DNA of 64,000 nucleotides from positions 1,550,001 to 1,614,000 of the forward strand of contig OZ244166.1 in assembly GCA_965216445.1 (NCBI GenBank), written 5' to 3'. The DNA comes from MA-ANB-1 sp965216445 (lineage in GTDB: Bacteria; Actinomycetota; Acidimicrobiia; Spongiisociales; ZC4RG35). Numbering within the stretch: position 1 is the first letter of the stretch; every line of letters starts with the position of its first letter. Of the stretch, positions 44,919 to 52,721 are shown one piece after another. Position numbers and translations under genes: made by a program. The notes below the pieces were generated by a model. It was given only the letters and a program-made list of their open reading frames with translations, had not been told where the DNA came from and did not search any database.

Positions 44919-45786
44919 GCTGGTCCTGCGACACTCCGGCCAAGAGGCTGTCGAGGGAACCCTAGGTGTCCCTGGGAGGACACCTCGGCCTCCCTGATGT
45001 CAGGACAGCCAACGAAGGTCGGACCTAAACGCCAAACCACCAACTGTCGATGAGGTTTTACTGTCGGTCAGCTGCTTTCGACCTGAACGGCAAGCCGGAA
45101 GCAAGACTCCGAGTAGCAACGCGGCTCCCTCCCAGCCATTGCTCGCCAGATCGTATCCAGTATTGCGCCGAGAAACCCTGTCGAGAACCGCTTCCATGTC
45201 TTGTTTACTAGCCACCGATCGAGAGTGACTCAAGCCCTATGAATTCGGCGCACGGTTTGACATCTTCTCAATGGGCATCGGGGCTCGTTGTGTTCGCGTG
45301 CCTTCGTCGGAGTTTCCTTGTCGAACTCCCGTCCCGGTCTTCGCATGGTCTTCGGGATCTCGTCGATGAACGTGATCCGCGACTTCCTAAAGATGTTCGG
45401 GGCCACCTCCGCTCCTTGGCAATTCGATTATTGGCCAGGCCGCGGTACCGAGCCGGATGTCATCCGTCCCCCCGTAGACACTGGTGATCGGGAGTTGTGC
45501 AAAGTCTGGGAACTGAGTCCGCAACAGAAGCCGAACAAGCTCGACATCGGTCTGACCATCGTGCATCCTCGATCTCATGAGGGCATTGTGACTCCGGGTT
45601 ACCCGAGGGTGCGGGCCATTAACCGTCAACATCGCTTCAACCCCGATGAGCCAGTGATCCCCATCACGACGAGGGTGCTCGTGCCGGTCGTCATCTGACT
45701 CGGTTGTGAAGCCCATCTCAGCGAAATCGTGTGGCTCGACTTCTAGCGTTGACCACTAACTCCTAGAGTCGGTCCTAGTCAAGGAG
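44919..45786. other. Gene-poor stretch of about 870 bp
   Basis: No convincing intact gene. It holds a hairpin AGGTGTCC-CTGGGA-GGACACCT (44964-44985) downstream of nothing obvious, a small minus-strand frame of 77 codons with no family resemblance (45000-45233), and the phosphotransferase fragment listed separately. The stretch looks like decayed or rearranged sequence. Confidence 0.6.
45387..45566 (-). pseudogene. N-terminal fragment of an aminoglycoside-phosphotransferase-like gene
   Basis: The frame from ATG 45566 reads MHDGQTDVELVRLLLRTQFP then DFAQLPITSVYGGTDDIRLG. This aligns with the start of the intact gene at 46476-47360: MHADQVATSVDLVRNLIATQ then FPRFSQLSITPVASWGTDHD. At the DNA level ACTCAGTT, CACAACTC and GATCAC match too. 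The copy stops after about 60 codons and lacks the catalytic HGD and DFG-like motifs. It is a truncated paralogue. Confidence 0.7.
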
Positions 45787-45791
45787 GTTCT

Positions 45792-46448
45792 ATGAACTGG
45801 GGTCGTCTCTATTTCGGAAGCATCATCGTTGCTGTTGGTGTCATCCTTCTTCTCGACAACACCGGGACGGTCGACGCCGGCGACATCTTCAGCACCTGGT
45901 GGCCGGTGCTTGTCATAACAGCAGGTCTCTTGATGTTGGCCGCCAACCCAGGCCGCTGGATCATGCCCCTACTGGTGACAGCAGTCGGTGTTGCTCTGCT
46001 GTTGTCAACGCTCGATGTGGTCGACATCGGTGACTTCCTATGGCCGGCCATACTCGTGGTTGTCGGCCTGGTGGTCATGTTCGGCCGAAACGCCGGGGGC
46101 GGCTCCTCCGATACGGGCAGCACGGTGTCGAACTTCACAGTGTTTTCGGGAAGTGAGCTGGCATCACATTCGGACAGTTTCGAAGGTGGAAGCGTGTCGG
46201 CGTTGTTCGGAGGGGTCGAGTTGGACCTTCGCGACGCTCAGCTGGCACCCGACGCCGTTCTCGATGTCTTCACAGCGTTCGGCGGGGTTGAGGTCATCGT
46301 GCGCGACGGTTGGGATGTGGTGGTCAAGGGTTTCCCCATCTTCGGTGCTGTTGAGAACGCCACGATCAAGGACAAACTGCCCTCAGCGTCCCCTACCTTG
46401 ACCATCAACGCCACCGTGATTTTCGGGGGGCTCGAGGTCAAGCACTGA
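45792..46448 (+). CDS. LiaF/LiaI-like membrane protein (DUF5668 + DUF2154 type)
   Basis: 218 aa; AAGGAGG 6 nt before ATG. The N-terminal half has three or four hydrophobic segments (FGSIIVAVGVILLLD, WWPVLVITAGLLML, FLWPAILVVVGLVVMF). The C-terminal half is a strand-rich repeat domain with FGGVELDLRDAQL, FGGVEVIVRDGW and IFGGLEV, as in cell-wall-active antibiotic response proteins. It may sense or respond to envelope stress. Confidence 0.83.
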   Translation: MNWGRLYFGSIIVAVGVILLLDNTGTVDAGDIFSTWWPVLVITAGLLMLAANPGRWIMPLLVTAVGVALLLSTLDVVDIGDFLWPAILVVVGLVVMFGRNAGGGSSDTGSTVSNFTVFSGSELASHSDSFEGGSVSALFGGVELDLRDAQLAPDAVLDVFTAFGGVEVIVRDGWDVVVKGFPIFGAVENATIKDKLPSASPTLTINATVIFGGLEVKH

Positions 46449-46475
46449 GGCCGACTCCGACGACGAGAGCCCCGA

Positions 46476-47360
46476 TCATGGCGGCGCGTCGTCTTTGATC
46501 GCCTCTCTCAGAGCCCATTCCGCCTGCCGGACGATCCCTGGGTTGCTCTCCCAGTAATACGCCAAGGCCGACACCGTCTGAAATACGACCCATCCCCGAC
46601 CACGGAGCCAGGCCTCCTCGTCTACATCAAGTGCGGTGAGAAACCTACGACGAGGCCTGCCTACAAACACATTCCATGCAGGTTGGAGATCACAAGCCGG
46701 GTCACCCACATTCAACCCACCAAAGTCGATCACCGCCGACAACCTGCCATCCTTAACCAACAGATTCCCGGGCAGGAGGTCCCCATGCACCCAGACCTGC
46801 GTCCCATCCCACGACCCGACCTCCCGAGCCTGCTGCCAGCATCGCAACACTCCTGTTCTGTCGACGCGGTCGCCAAGCTCATCGATTGACCTTCGGACGT
46901 CCTCGTCAAACTGGAGAAGTGGTCCTCCCCGGCATCGGTGACGGTGATGCGGAGCCCCAACCGTCTCATTTCCCCTGAGTGCCTTGATGAAGCCGGCGAG
47001 ATCAGAGGCAGCGGCGTCGTGGTCGTCCAAACCATGGGAAGCATCCACGCCCGGAAGCCATTTGCTGATCGACCAGGCATAGGGATATCCGTGTTCAGGA
47101 CGACCGATAGCCACCTGTTCCGGTACCACCAGCGGCAAGTGAGGTGCCAACAATGGAAGCCACTCTGCCTCTTTGTATGCCTGTTCAACGGCCCATCCGA
47201 CGATGGGAAGTCGTACAACCAACTCGCCGCCAATCCGATAGATGTCGTGATCGGTTCCCCACGAGGCGACGGGCGTGATCGAGAGTTGTGAAAACCGAGG
47301 AAACTGAGTCGCGATCAGATTCCGGACCAGATCGACGCTAGTAGCCACCTGGTCAGCATG
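46476..47360 (-). CDS. Aminoglycoside phosphotransferase family protein
   Basis: 294 aa from ATG 47360. Kinase-like fold: DIYRIGGELVVRLP near the N-terminus, the catalytic loop HGDLLPGNLLV, and the metal site VIDFGGLNVGDPACDL. Family members phosphorylate aminoglycosides, macrolides or small metabolites; which applies here is unknown. A truncated copy of its first 60 codons lies 0.9 kb away on the same strand. Confidence 0.87.
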   Translation of the reverse strand, partial: HADQVATSVDLVRNLIATQFPRFSQLSITPVASWGTDHDIYRIGGELVVRLPIVGWAVEQAYKEAEWLPLLAPHLPLVVPEQVAIGRPEHGYPYAWSISKWLPGVDASHGLDDHDAAASDLAGFIKALRGNETVGAPHHRHRCRGGPLLQFDEDVRRSIDELGDRVDRTGVLRCWQQAREVGSWDGTQVWVHGDLLPGNLLVKDGRLSAVIDFGGLNVGDPACDLQPAWNVFVGRPRRRFLTALDVDEEAWLRGRGWVVFQTVSALAYYWESNPGIVRQAEWALREAIKDDAPP

Positions 47361-47431
47361 CATTTGCTGTACCACAACTGCATTCTGTTGCTGGACCGTC
47401 GGCAAATGCGGGCGATTAACTGAAGACAGCG

Positions 47432-47740
47432 TCAGCCTAAGACCTGACGAGCCAGATAGAACAGGACGGACCCTGCGACCAAGACAGCTAGTAGAGACCG
47501 TTTGAACAGTGCGGCGCCGATTACACCACCGAGGGCCGCCGCCAAGCCCGGACCGAACTCGGCCGAGCCCTCGGGAGCCAATAGTCCCGAAGTGGCAATG
47601 GCTACAAACAGAGCGAGAGGGAACACATCCAAGAACCGACCAACCAGTCCTCCCGGCACTGGAAGCGGACTCGCCATGAGCAGAGCCCGGGAAGCGAAGG
47701 TGATCACGGCAACCCCGACCACGAGGAGGAGATCACTCAT
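47432..47740 (-). CDS. azlD: AzlD family branched-chain amino acid export subunit
   Basis: 102 aa from ATG 47740, which overlaps the azlC stop by 8 bp (ATGAGTGA). Four hydrophobic segments with the family pattern SRALLM and PGGLVGRFLDVFPLALFVAI. Small partner of AzlC in amino-acid export. Longer starts lie inside azlC. Confidence 0.85.
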   Translation of the reverse strand: MSDLLLVVGVAVITFASRALLMASPLPVPGGLVGRFLDVFPLALFVAIATSGLLAPEGSAEFGPGLAAALGGVIGAALFKRSLLAVLVAGSVLFYLARQVLG

Positions 47741-48407
47741 CAACAAGGACTCCGACTGAAGCCGCTCCGATTGCGGCGGCCGTAACCTGCCACGCCGCTG
47801 GCAAGAAGAGGACCGCCCCAATGGTGGCAATGATGCTGACGCCGACAACGATCCAATCTCTCCGCAACCTCACCATCGGCGCAGCCAAACCCAAGAACAA
47901 CAGCCCGAACAGCACATCGATGCCGATCGCCTGGGGGTCTATCGAAGATCCGAACCAAACACCGATCGCGGTTCCCAGTACCCAACCAATGACCAGCAAG
48001 GCGTCCGCCGCTGTCTTGTACGCAACCAGGTCCTCAACATCGGAGTCGGCCGCACGCAGGGTCAGGCCGAATGTCTCGTCAACCAACACGTATGCCAGCC
48101 TCAGCCGCGTGGCCAGAGGCTGGCGACCGATCAGACGACTCAAGGAGGCCGCCATGGGGAGATGACGGAGACCTAGACCTGTGGCCGCCACCAAGACCGG
48201 GACAGCACCAGCACCCGAGCCAAGCAGACCCATCATGGCGAACTGGGCCGCCCCCGAAACAATCAGCACGGACGAGAGAATCGCTAGCCAAGCAGGGAAA
48301 CGGACCTCAATTGCCAGTACGCCGTAGGCAACACCAAAGGCTCCTACGGCGAAGAAGATGAGCACTGACTCCCGAAGCCCCCGGCGGAAGGAGCCATCGC
48401 TGAACAT
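47733..48407 (-). CDS. azlC: AzlC family permease
   Basis: 224 aa. Family features: VGAFGVAYGVLAIEV, SVLIVSGAAQFAMMGLLGSGA and LRHLPMAASL, with about seven hydrophobic segments. AzlCD exports branched-chain amino acids or analogues. The gene starts only 30 bp after the imuB stop on the same strand, so it may be read from the SOS promoter. Confidence 0.9.
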   Translation of the reverse strand: MFSDGSFRRGLRESVLIFFAVGAFGVAYGVLAIEVRFPAWLAILSSVLIVSGAAQFAMMGLLGSGAGAVPVLVAATGLGLRHLPMAASLSRLIGRQPLATRLRLAYVLVDETFGLTLRAADSDVEDLVAYKTAADALLVIGWVLGTAIGVWFGSSIDPQAIGIDVLFGLLFLGLAAPMVRLRRDWIVVGVSIIATIGAVLFLPAAWQVTAAAIGAASVGVLVDE

Positions 48408-48437
48408 CCAACGATGATAGGAGTACCGATCTCCTGC

Positions 48438-49976
48438 TCAGTCATAGATGCCGGCTAGGAAACTCCTCCCCTCCGCCACCACACACAACAACGCTCCTGC
48501 TGATGTGACCAACTGGTATCGATCAGCGTCTCTCTCCCCTACCCACCACCGACCACTCAACCGCCATGGACCGCTCCAGGTGAGAACCGGCTCCCAACGT
48601 GTGCCAAGACGGACTCGAGATGGCATTCCCCCATCCCATTCCACCTGTAGGGGCTGGAGACGGGGCGGGACAAGTGCAGGCGAAGGTTTGGGTGTTGCCC
48701 CTTTCCAGGGCACATTCGGGTCACGTTTCACGTGCGATTCCGGCTCGTTCCAACGTGTCCATGAGACTCGCTCCGCGGGCATTCGACCACCCTGGGCTCG
48801 ACCCTGCATGACCCCGTCAGGCCCAAGCAGAGTCTGGGTGCGAGCAAAGGCTCGTTCGGCTTCGATGCGGGCTGTCTCATCACCAAAGACGCCTAGCTGG
48901 CGACCTTCACCAGAGAGGTCGGATGGTGCGATACGGATCCGAACAATCCCACCGGGGACACCTCCGGATTCAACCCATGCACGCAATTGCCACCAGACCC
49001 GATCGGTCAATGCTTTTTCAGTGAAGGGATCGGCCGACCTCCAGATCCGTTCCCGTTCCTTCCCCAATAACGGCTCCGCCAAAATCGCAACTTGATGTGG
49101 GGCGACCCCCACCTTCCGTAGTTGGACCAGCATCCGCTCAGAGATGTTCCTCGCCGCAAACGCAACTGCGTCTATGTGCTCCAGTGGGTCCTCGAACACC
49201 ATCTCAACAGCAAGCTCTGGTTGGATTTCTCGTGGCTCAGCACTGCGGTCTTCACCACTAGCCAATTTGTGGGCCAGCACCCCTTCGTTGCCGAAACGGG
49301 TCGCGAGAGCGTCACGGGGAAAGCCGACCAAGTCACCCAGTGTTGAGACGCCCAGCCAACGGAAGGTCGCAATCAGCGAGTCACTGGCAACACCATCCCT
49401 CAGGGAATCGAGTTCCAGGGTGGAAAGAAACGATCTGGTGTCATCGACTATCAGCGGGTGTCCAACTTTCGCCTTGGCTGCCGCCCACCTCGCCGCAAAA
49501 GGACCATCCGCGACACCCAATAGCGCCTCCCACCCCATTTCGGTCTCGTTCGATCGGAGATTCCGCTTCTCAACCGATATCCCGCCACTATTGGCGGTCT
49601 GTTCCTTAGGAAGGGCTTCGATGATCTTCTTTGAAAGAGCTTCCTCCCCTCCATAAAACTTGACTGCGCCAGCTATACGGAGAAACGCCAGACCCGGTTC
49701 GACCACCTCAACTCTCGGCACGAGGTCTTCGATTATCTCAACTACTGCTTCGAAACGTCTTGCCTCTTCACCAATGTCACGGACCAGAAGTGTTGCAAAG
49801 GGGGCCATGGCCTCCGCCTCGCGTCGGGGCATCCCCAACGTCACACCCGCAGCGATCACATCCGGGGTGGCCCCGGTGACTCGGTCGTCGGCGACAAGGA
49901 GTGACCTACCCGGCGGCGCGTCGGGTCGAGTCAACGACCACATCGGAAACCACACGCAAAGTGTTCGCTCCTTCAT
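48438..49976 (-). CDS. imuB: Y-family polymerase-like mutasome protein ImuB
   Basis: 512 aa from ATG 49976 (GAGG 6 nt upstream); it overlaps imuA by 71 bp in another frame. The N-terminus RTLCVWFPMWSL and the DinB-like palm, fingers and little-finger regions are recognisable, but the catalytic acidic residues of active Y polymerases are not seen at the expected places, as is normal for ImuB. It bridges DnaE2 and the sliding clamp during SOS mutagenesis. The C-terminus is Pro/Trp-rich and ends in a WWVGERDADRY segment. Confidence 0.9.
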   Translation of the reverse strand: MKERTLCVWFPMWSLTRPDAPPGRSLLVADDRVTGATPDVIAAGVTLGMPRREAEAMAPFATLLVRDIGEEARRFEAVVEIIEDLVPRVEVVEPGLAFLRIAGAVKFYGGEEALSKKIIEALPKEQTANSGGISVEKRNLRSNETEMGWEALLGVADGPFAARWAAAKAKVGHPLIVDDTRSFLSTLELDSLRDGVASDSLIATFRWLGVSTLGDLVGFPRDALATRFGNEGVLAHKLASGEDRSAEPREIQPELAVEMVFEDPLEHIDAVAFAARNISERMLVQLRKVGVAPHQVAILAEPLLGKERERIWRSADPFTEKALTDRVWWQLRAWVESGGVPGGIVRIRIAPSDLSGEGRQLGVFGDETARIEAERAFARTQTLLGPDGVMQGRAQGGRMPAERVSWTRWNEPESHVKRDPNVPWKGATPKPSPALVPPRLQPLQVEWDGGMPSRVRLGTRWEPVLTWSGPWRLSGRWWVGERDADRYQLVTSAGALLCVVAEGRSFLAGIYD

Positions 49977-50655
49977 CCTCAACCTCAGTCACCCCATCCC
50001 GACCTACCTCATCGGGTTTCGGGGCAATGCTCTCGCCACCATCCTCTAGTTCGAAACGTCTCGTGACACCCGATGCACCTTTGCCTGAAGCCTCGAGAAG
50101 GAGACGACGTCGGGTCAATTTTCCATGACCACGGTCGGCGCCCTCCCACGTGACACCAATGGCACGAAGCCGCAGATGGGAAACACCACCAGGGAGACGC
50201 GACTCCATGGAACGAAATGCCACCTTGGTTTTACGTGCTCTCGCCAGAGCAGCCAACCGACGAAGGTCGTGCTCTCTGACACCACGAGGAACTTCGGCAT
50301 AAACAGCTGGAACACCCTCCAAAAGCGCGGCAGTCACCTTGGACCAGAGAGGGATCTCATTACAGCGGACTATCACCAAACTCTCTGCCTCTACTCCTGT
50401 CTCCCATGCCGCTTCAGGAGAAATCCAGCCACGTGTATCAACCACAACAACAGGACCGGTATGCGATGGCGCAGCGAGAAGACTCAGACCGAGACGGGTC
50501 AAACCGGAGCCGGTGTCACCAATCAGTTCCGTGACACGCCCGGGTTGAAGAGTGAGGAAAGAACTCTCGAGACTCCCCTGGGAAACAGAGGGGTGTTTGA
50601 GATTGATGCTTTCTATGCCCAAGGCAGTGACTCCGTTCAGTTCCTCGGCCTCCAT
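49906..50655 (-). CDS. imuA: ImuA'-like RecA-fold protein of the SOS mutasome
   Basis: 249 aa; ATG 50655 with AAGG 5 nt upstream. A degenerate RecA-like core: P-loop-like GDTGSGLTRLG near residue 47, then VVVVDTRGW and LVIVRCNEIP. The C-terminus LRLRAIGVTWEG and RRRLLLEASGKG resembles actinobacterial ImuA'. It acts with ImuB and DnaE2. Transcribed from the LexA-controlled promoter; leader about 50 nt. Confidence 0.82.
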   Translation of the reverse strand: MEAEELNGVTALGIESINLKHPSVSQGSLESSFLTLQPGRVTELIGDTGSGLTRLGLSLLAAPSHTGPVVVVDTRGWISPEAAWETGVEAESLVIVRCNEIPLWSKVTAALLEGVPAVYAEVPRGVREHDLRRLAALARARKTKVAFRSMESRLPGGVSHLRLRAIGVTWEGADRGHGKLTRRRLLLEASGKGASGVTRRFELEDGGESIAPKPDEVGRDGVTEVEDEGANTLRVVSDVVVDSTRRAAG

Positions 50656-50694
50656 TTCGGCCTTGGTCTTATGCCTCGGCCTCTATTTCGGCCT
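50643..50694. repeat. Imperfect 21 bp direct repeat spanning the imuA start
   Basis: CCTCGGCCTCNATTTCGGCC with final T occurs at 50643-50663 and 50674-50694 (plus strand), with one difference. On the imuA strand the first copy holds the ATG start and the second holds ATA at the same place, so a start codon was probably duplicated and then lost in one copy. Confidence 0.7.
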
Positions 50695-50708
50695 CGGGTG
50701 GGCACTCC

Positions 50709-50730
50709 ACTCTATCGAACATATGTTCGA
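50709..50730 (-). promoter_or_regulatory. imuA promoter with LexA (SOS) box
   Basis: TCGAACATATGTTCGA (50715-50730) is identical to the dnaE2 box and again abuts the -10 (TAGAGT at 50714-50709, minus strand). It also covers the position where the -35 of the divergent enoyl-CoA hydratase promoter should lie. Confidence 0.9.
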
Positions 50731-50744
50731 CTCGCAAGAAGGGA

Positions 50745-50750
50745 TAGGCT
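50745..50750 (+). promoter_or_regulatory. -10 hexamer, leaderless promoter of the enoyl-CoA hydratase gene
   Basis: TAGGCT, then CCCCAG, then ATG 50757. The -35 position falls within the LexA box. Confidence 0.5.
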
Positions 50751-50756
50751 CCCCAG

Positions 50757-51620
50757 ATGACCTATTCCACTCTCACTTACGACGTCAGCGACCGCGTAGC
50801 CACCATCACCCTGAACCGACCGGAGCGCCTCAATGCCATCAACGATGAGATGCCGACAGAGATCCGACAGGCTGTTGAGGCTGCAAACCGAGACGAAGAT
50901 GTTCACGTGATAGTGCTGACCGGAGCGGGCCGAGCATTTTGCGCTGGCTACGACCTCAAAGACTATGCGGAAGACCCCGACACACCCCTGACCCAGGAGA
51001 TGCCTTGGGATCCCATGATCGACTTCGATCTGATGTACCGAAACACTCAGGACTTCATGTCTTTGTGGCGCTCCTACAAACCAACCATCGCCAAGATCCG
51101 GGGGTTCGCCGTTGCGGGAGGATCAGATATCGCCCTTTGCTGCGACCTGATCGTGATGGCAGACGACGCCAAGATCGGATATCCACCAACTCGGGTATGG
51201 GGTTGTCCCACGACTGCAATGTGGGTTTATCGGATTGGTGCCGAGCAGGCGAAACGGATGCTGCTCACCGGCGATCTGGTGACCGGCGCAGACGCCAAAA
51301 AGATGGGGCTTGTCATCGACGCCGTACCTGAAAGTCAGCTCGACGAGCGGGTAGGTGAGCTGGCCGATCGGATCAAAGGAGTGCCTCGAAATCAACTGAT
51401 GATGCAGAAGCTGATGGTCAATCATGCCTATGAGAACATGGGTCTGGCTTCGACCCAGATGATGGCCACGTTGTTCGATGGAATCACCCGTCACTCCCCC
51501 GAAGGAATGTGGTTCAAGGAGAGGTCAGAAGAAGTCGGATTCCAACAAGCGGTCAAGGAACGAGACTCCGGTGATCCGATTGCCGACGGTGTCAGCCGAC
51601 GCCGACCACGAAGGGACTAA
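50757..51620 (+). CDS. Enoyl-CoA hydratase/isomerase (crotonase) family protein
   Basis: 287 aa. Crotonase motifs: LNRPERLNAINDEM, the oxyanion-hole segments GAGRAFCAGYDLKDY and RGFAVAGGSDIALCCDLIV. The Glu at the first catalytic position of true hydratases is not obvious, but a D-rich IGYPPTRVWG loop is present. It acts on acyl-CoA; exact reaction unknown. Convergent with the fpg gene; the stops overlap by 4 bp. Confidence 0.88.
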   Translation: MTYSTLTYDVSDRVATITLNRPERLNAINDEMPTEIRQAVEAANRDEDVHVIVLTGAGRAFCAGYDLKDYAEDPDTPLTQEMPWDPMIDFDLMYRNTQDFMSLWRSYKPTIAKIRGFAVAGGSDIALCCDLIVMADDAKIGYPPTRVWGCPTTAMWVYRIGAEQAKRMLLTGDLVTGADAKKMGLVIDAVPESQLDERVGELADRIKGVPRNQLMMQKLMVNHAYENMGLASTQMMATLFDGITRHSPEGMWFKERSEEVGFQQAVKERDSGDPIADGVSRRRPRRD

Positions 51621-52507
51621 CCCTCTTCGAGTTCTTCGATCGTCGACGGCCAGTCGTCTTTGAGCAGCCGGGAAAGAGAGCGGTCGGCCAATAGCTTGCC
51701 ACCGGTTTGGCAGGTGGCGCAGTAGTTGGTCTCGTTGGAGGCATAGACAATGCGTTGCACCGGGGACCCGCAACGTGGGCAAGGTTCCTTGTACTTCCCG
51801 TGTACCGCCATGTCATCTCGGAACGCCGTCACCTTCTTCGGCCATTGGTCGCCCACCTCATCTCGAAGACGCTGGGTCCAAGCATTGAGAGACTCGACGA
51901 CGGCGCCGTGCAACCTTGCGACCTCATCATCGGAGAGCTGGCCGGTGCGTTTTACTGGTGAAAGCTGGGCAGACCAGAGGATCTCATCGGAGTATGCGTT
52001 GCCGATCCCCGAGAAGATTCTCTGATCGGTCAGCGCTCGTTTCAGGGTGCGGTTTTCTGATCGCAGTGCGGAGGCGAACTCCTCCGGAGAAGCTTCGAGG
52101 GGCTCCACTCCCCCACGGTCCTCCTTGATCAGGTCTTCTTCGCCACGGAAGACCCAGATGCCCGCACGGCGCTTGGTGCCTTGTTCGGTGAGGATCACCG
52201 ACGCATCTTCGAAGTCAAACGCTGCCAGGCCCACCTTCTTCGGTATTGCCTTTTTGGGTGGTTCGAGGCGAAGGCGACCGGCGACCATGAGATGCACGAC
52301 AACAAACAGCTCATCAGGAAACTCGAAGACGATACGCTTCCCAATTCGGCGGAAACCGGTGACCGTCTCCCCGACCGGCGCATCATACGGAGGGTCATAG
52401 GTGCGCAACACCGATGGTGAGGCCACCCGCAAACCTGTGAGCTCCTTCCCCAGGAAGTTCCGTTCCAGGGCCTCGATATAGACAGCAATGTCGGGAAGCT
52501 CGGGCAT
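51617..52507 (-). CDS. Formamidopyrimidine/endonuclease VIII-like DNA glycosylase
   Basis: 296 aa from ATG 52507. This start leaves Pro as the new N-terminus (PELPD), the Schiff-base nucleophile, and TAGCTT lies 6 nt upstream, so it is preferred over GTG 52513. The middle has IFSGIGNAYSDEILW (helix-two-turns-helix), and the C-terminus a zinc finger: CPRCGSPVQ then CATCQTG. It removes oxidised bases. A short tail (about 20 aa) follows the finger. Confidence 0.9.
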   Translation of the reverse strand: MPELPDIAVYIEALERNFLGKELTGLRVASPSVLRTYDPPYDAPVGETVTGFRRIGKRIVFEFPDELFVVVHLMVAGRLRLEPPKKAIPKKVGLAAFDFEDASVILTEQGTKRRAGIWVFRGEEDLIKEDRGGVEPLEASPEEFASALRSENRTLKRALTDQRIFSGIGNAYSDEILWSAQLSPVKRTGQLSDDEVARLHGAVVESLNAWTQRLRDEVGDQWPKKVTAFRDDMAVHGKYKEPCPRCGSPVQRIVYASNETNYCATCQTGGKLLADRSLSRLLKDDWPSTIEELEEG

Positions 52508-52513
52508 CTTCAC

Positions 52514-52599
52514 AAGCTAGTCGGCCCGCGCGACCGCAGCCTCATACGCCATGCACAGTGCAAATACGCACGGAAAACAACCGGATCTGCACAGTGCAA
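52514..52599 (-). promoter_or_regulatory. fpg upstream region: leaderless -10 and two TGCACAGTGCAA sites
   Basis: TAGCTT (52519-52514) precedes ATG 52507 by 6 nt on the minus strand. Upstream are two identical near-palindromic dodecamers TGCACAGTGCAA (52552-52563 and 52588-52599), 36 bp apart. They look like paired operator sites for an unknown regulator. Confidence 0.5.
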
Positions 52600-52627
52600 G
52601 GCGATTGGTGTACAGATCGCGACCACA

Positions 52628-52658
52628 AGAAAGGGCGGTGCTAAACACCGCCCTTTCT
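52628..52658 (-). terminator. Strong hairpin terminator after pnp
   Basis: AGAAAGGGCGGTG and CACCGCCCTTTCT pair perfectly over 13 bp around a 5 nt loop. It lies about 65 nt after the pnp stop (minus strand). Because it is symmetric, it could also stop transcription from the other side. Confidence 0.75.
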
Positions 52659-52721
52659 AACGCTTCTCCGCAGGATTCCGGCCATATATGGCCGTGTGTT
52701 CCTTAGGAAACTGTTTTGAGT

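Noticed and set aside
45000..45233. A 77-codon minus-strand frame
   Set aside because: No family resemblance and no start signal; it does not continue the phosphotransferase alignment.
45288..45698. A 136-codon plus-strand frame in the gene-poor stretch
   Set aside because: It runs antisense to the phosphotransferase fragment, has no SD or leaderless hexamer, and its composition is not protein-like.
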